From: Actinomycetes bacterium
Lineage (GTDB): Bacteria > Actinomycetota > Thermoleophilia > Solirubrobacterales > 70-9
NCBI GenBank assembly: GCA_023434465.1
Contig: JAEYSQ010000101.1
Location: 1 to 6,567 of the forward strand
Direction: 5' to 3'
Length of the DNA stretch: 6,567 bases
The notes beneath the pieces are model-generated. The model did no database searches. It saw only the letters and a program-made list of their open reading frames with translations, and was not told the DNA's origin. The first letter of the stretch is position 1. Each line of letters begins with the position of its first letter. A program made the translations under genes and the position numbers. Below are positions 5,585 through 6,567 of this stretch, in pieces.

Positions 5585-5650
5585 GCCCCCGCGAGCCCCC
5601 GCGAGGTTGAATGAGCACCCGCCAGTTTGGATGAGCCCCCGCGAGGTTGA
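5583..5650 (+). repeat. Imperfect 20-nt tandem repeats after the TetR gene
   Basis: Three 20-nt units lie head to tail at 5591-5610, 5611-5630 and 5631-5650. Units 1 and 3 share GAGCCCCCGCGAGGTTGA exactly and unit 2 is a diverged version (ATGAGCACCCGCCAGTTTGG). An extra partial copy, GAGCCCCCGCGA, begins at 5583, overlapping the TetR stop codon. The last unit supplies the left arm of the long hairpin at 5638-5690, so the array looks like duplicated copies of one hairpin arm. Confidence 0.7.
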
Positions 5651-5690
5651 AGTTGTGCGCGCTATGCGGCGATAACTTCAAGCTCGCGGG
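5638..5690. terminator. Long inverted repeat between convergent genes, putative bidirectional terminator
   Basis: Bases 5638-5656 pair with 5672-5690: CCCGCGAG, a G-G mismatch, TTGAAGTT, then one G-U and one T-A pair, giving about 18 pairs in 19 positions around a 15-nt loop. It lies between the TetR stop (5584) and the AgpS-like stop (5708) and would fold in transcripts of either strand. There is no T run on either side, so it may act as a rho-independent-like block, an RNA 3'-end stabiliser or a REP-like element. Confidence 0.65.
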
Positions 5691-5707
5691 TGTTCAGTCG
5701 AGGGCGG

Positions 5708-6567
5708 CTAGTCGATGAGGACGCCGGGGTTGAGCAGGTTCTCCGGGTCGACGGCCGACTTGGCTGCCTTCAGGGCCGCGGCGAACTGGTCGGGACGCTG
5801 CCGGTCGTACCAGGGGCGGTGGTCGCGGCCGACCGCGTGGTGGTGGGTGATCGTGCCTCCACCCTGTTCGATCGCTTCCGAGGCGGCGGCCTTGATTTCA
5901 TCCCACTGAGCCACCTCGCTGCCCCGCCTGGCGGGGGCGAGAACCGTGAAGTAGGGCGCGGCACCGTCCGGATATACGTGGGTGAGCCGGCAGCTGACCC
6001 GGGGTGCTCCTTCGCCCTCGGCCGGGGCGCCGGTGACCTCGGCGACGGCCTTGCGGGTAGCTTCGATCACGCTGCGGTGGTAATCCTCGAAGCGGTCCCA
6101 GGTAATCGCGGTTTCGAAAGTCTCGGCGATGATCCCGCAGGCGACGAAGGTATCGCGCATGTACGGGGCCATCAGGAAAGTCGAGCGCCAGCGGTCGGCC
6201 CCGGCTTCGCCCGACTCGGCCGCCCGGGACTCCGGAGTCGAGCCGGTGCGGGAGGCAACCCTTCCGCCTTCGCCTTCGGCGATCTCGATCGCCTGGTCCA
6301 TGCGGTCCTCGACCGGCTGGCCGTGCGACTCGAAGCCGATGATCAGCAGCGTGGCCGAGCCGTCGCCGGCCATCGTGGTCAGGGCCTCCGAAGAATCGAT
6401 CAGACGCAGGTTGCTGGGCATCAGCCGCGACTGGGCGATCAGGCGCACCGCTCCCCGGGCGGCATCCGAGAAGCCCAGGTCACCGGGCGGGAACTCGACC
6501 GTGGCGGTCGCCTTGAAGTCGGGACGCGGGCGGACCCGCATCCAGGCTTCGGTGACCACGCCAAGGA
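5708..6567 (-). CDS. FAD-binding oxidase of the alkyl-DHAP synthase type (AgpS-like), 5'-truncated by the window edge
   Basis: This is the C-terminal part (about 286 residues) of a VAO/PCMH-family flavoprotein; the frame is open through base 6567, so the GTG at 6559 is an internal valine and the N-terminal FAD domain lies outside. The visible part opens with LGVVTEAWMRVRPRP, the end of the FAD-binding domain (usual GTLGVITE motif), followed by the substrate/cap domain. Counting from the Val codon at 6559, VSCRLTHVYPDGAAPYFTV (188-206) carries a Tyr that matches the conserved active-site Tyr of alkyl-dihydroxyacetonephosphate synthase, and ITHHHAVGRDHRPW (237-250) is the His-loop diagnostic of that enzyme; AVDPENLLNPGVLID is the usual C-terminal end. 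Alkyl-DHAP synthase swaps an acyl for an alkyl chain in ether-lipid synthesis (EC 2.5.1.26); actinobacterial AgpS-like proteins are mostly untested, so the substrate is inference. It is convergent with the TetR operon. Confidence 0.88.
   Translation of the reverse strand, partial: LGVVTEAWMRVRPRPDFKATATVEFPPGDLGFSDAARGAVRLIAQSRLMPSNLRLIDSSEALTTMAGDGSATLLIIGFESHGQPVEDRMDQAIEIAEGEGGRVASRTGSTPESRAAESGEAGADRWRSTFLMAPYMRDTFVACGIIAETFETAITWDRFEDYHRSVIEATRKAVAEVTGAPAEGEGAPRVSCRLTHVYPDGAAPYFTVLAPARRGSEVAQWDEIKAAASEAIEQGGGTITHHHAVGRDHRPWYDRQRPDQFAAALKAAKSAVDPENLLNPGVLID

Noticed and set aside
5583..5650. CRISPR-like array
   Set aside because: The units are 20 nt, contiguous and without unique spacers, so this is a tandem repeat tied to a hairpin.

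Overview
The window is GC-rich DNA with dense, GC-ending codons and short intergenic gaps. A high-GC Gram-positive chromosome is likely: the AgpS-type oxidase has a mycobacteria-like C-terminus, the UbiA protein resembles decaprenyl-phosphate phosphoribosyltransferase, and the small protein behind citrate synthase resembles hypothetical proteins I associate with Solirubrobacterales/Thermoleophilia. That placement is inference from memory, not from a search. No transposase, integrase, tRNA, rRNA or CRISPR array is visible.

Layout. (1) 1-657 (+) is the C-terminal two thirds of a PfkB-type sugar kinase, cut by the window edge. (2) 789-2861 (+) is a compact three-gene unit: citrate synthase, then two small proteins of unknown function. 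The first starts 23 nt after the gltA stop, and the second overlaps it by 8 nt. (3) 2862-3447 holds no convincing gene. It is full of hairpins. On the minus strand it carries its own promoter-like sequence (TTGACA-16-TATTCT) at one end and a strong hairpin plus T-tract terminator at the other, so I propose an undescribed structured RNA of about 490 nt. (4) 3448-4383 (-) is a UbiA-family membrane prenyltransferase, probably a decaprenyl-phosphate phosphoribosyltransferase. (5) 4476-5584 (+) is a self-contained module. A promoter is overlaid by two copies of the 16-bp palindrome TATGCA-N4-TGCATA, followed by a Pro1 tautomerase-superfamily enzyme and a TetR repressor of the LmrA/YxaF type. (6) 5583-5690 holds imperfect 20-nt repeats and a long inverted repeat between convergent genes. 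(7) 5708-6567 (-) is the C-terminal part of an FAD-linked oxidase of the alkyl-DHAP synthase (AgpS) type, cut by the window edge.

How it works together. The citrate synthase unit is central metabolism (entry to the TCA cycle) with two uncharacterised passengers. The tautomerase/TetR pair looks like a small inducible detoxification or catabolic switch in which the repressor probably binds the palindromes over its own promoter. UbiA and AgpS both point to envelope or ether-lipid chemistry but are separate transcription units. The most novel-looking items are the candidate orphan RNA at 2860-3350 (-) and the double operator at 4481-4515.
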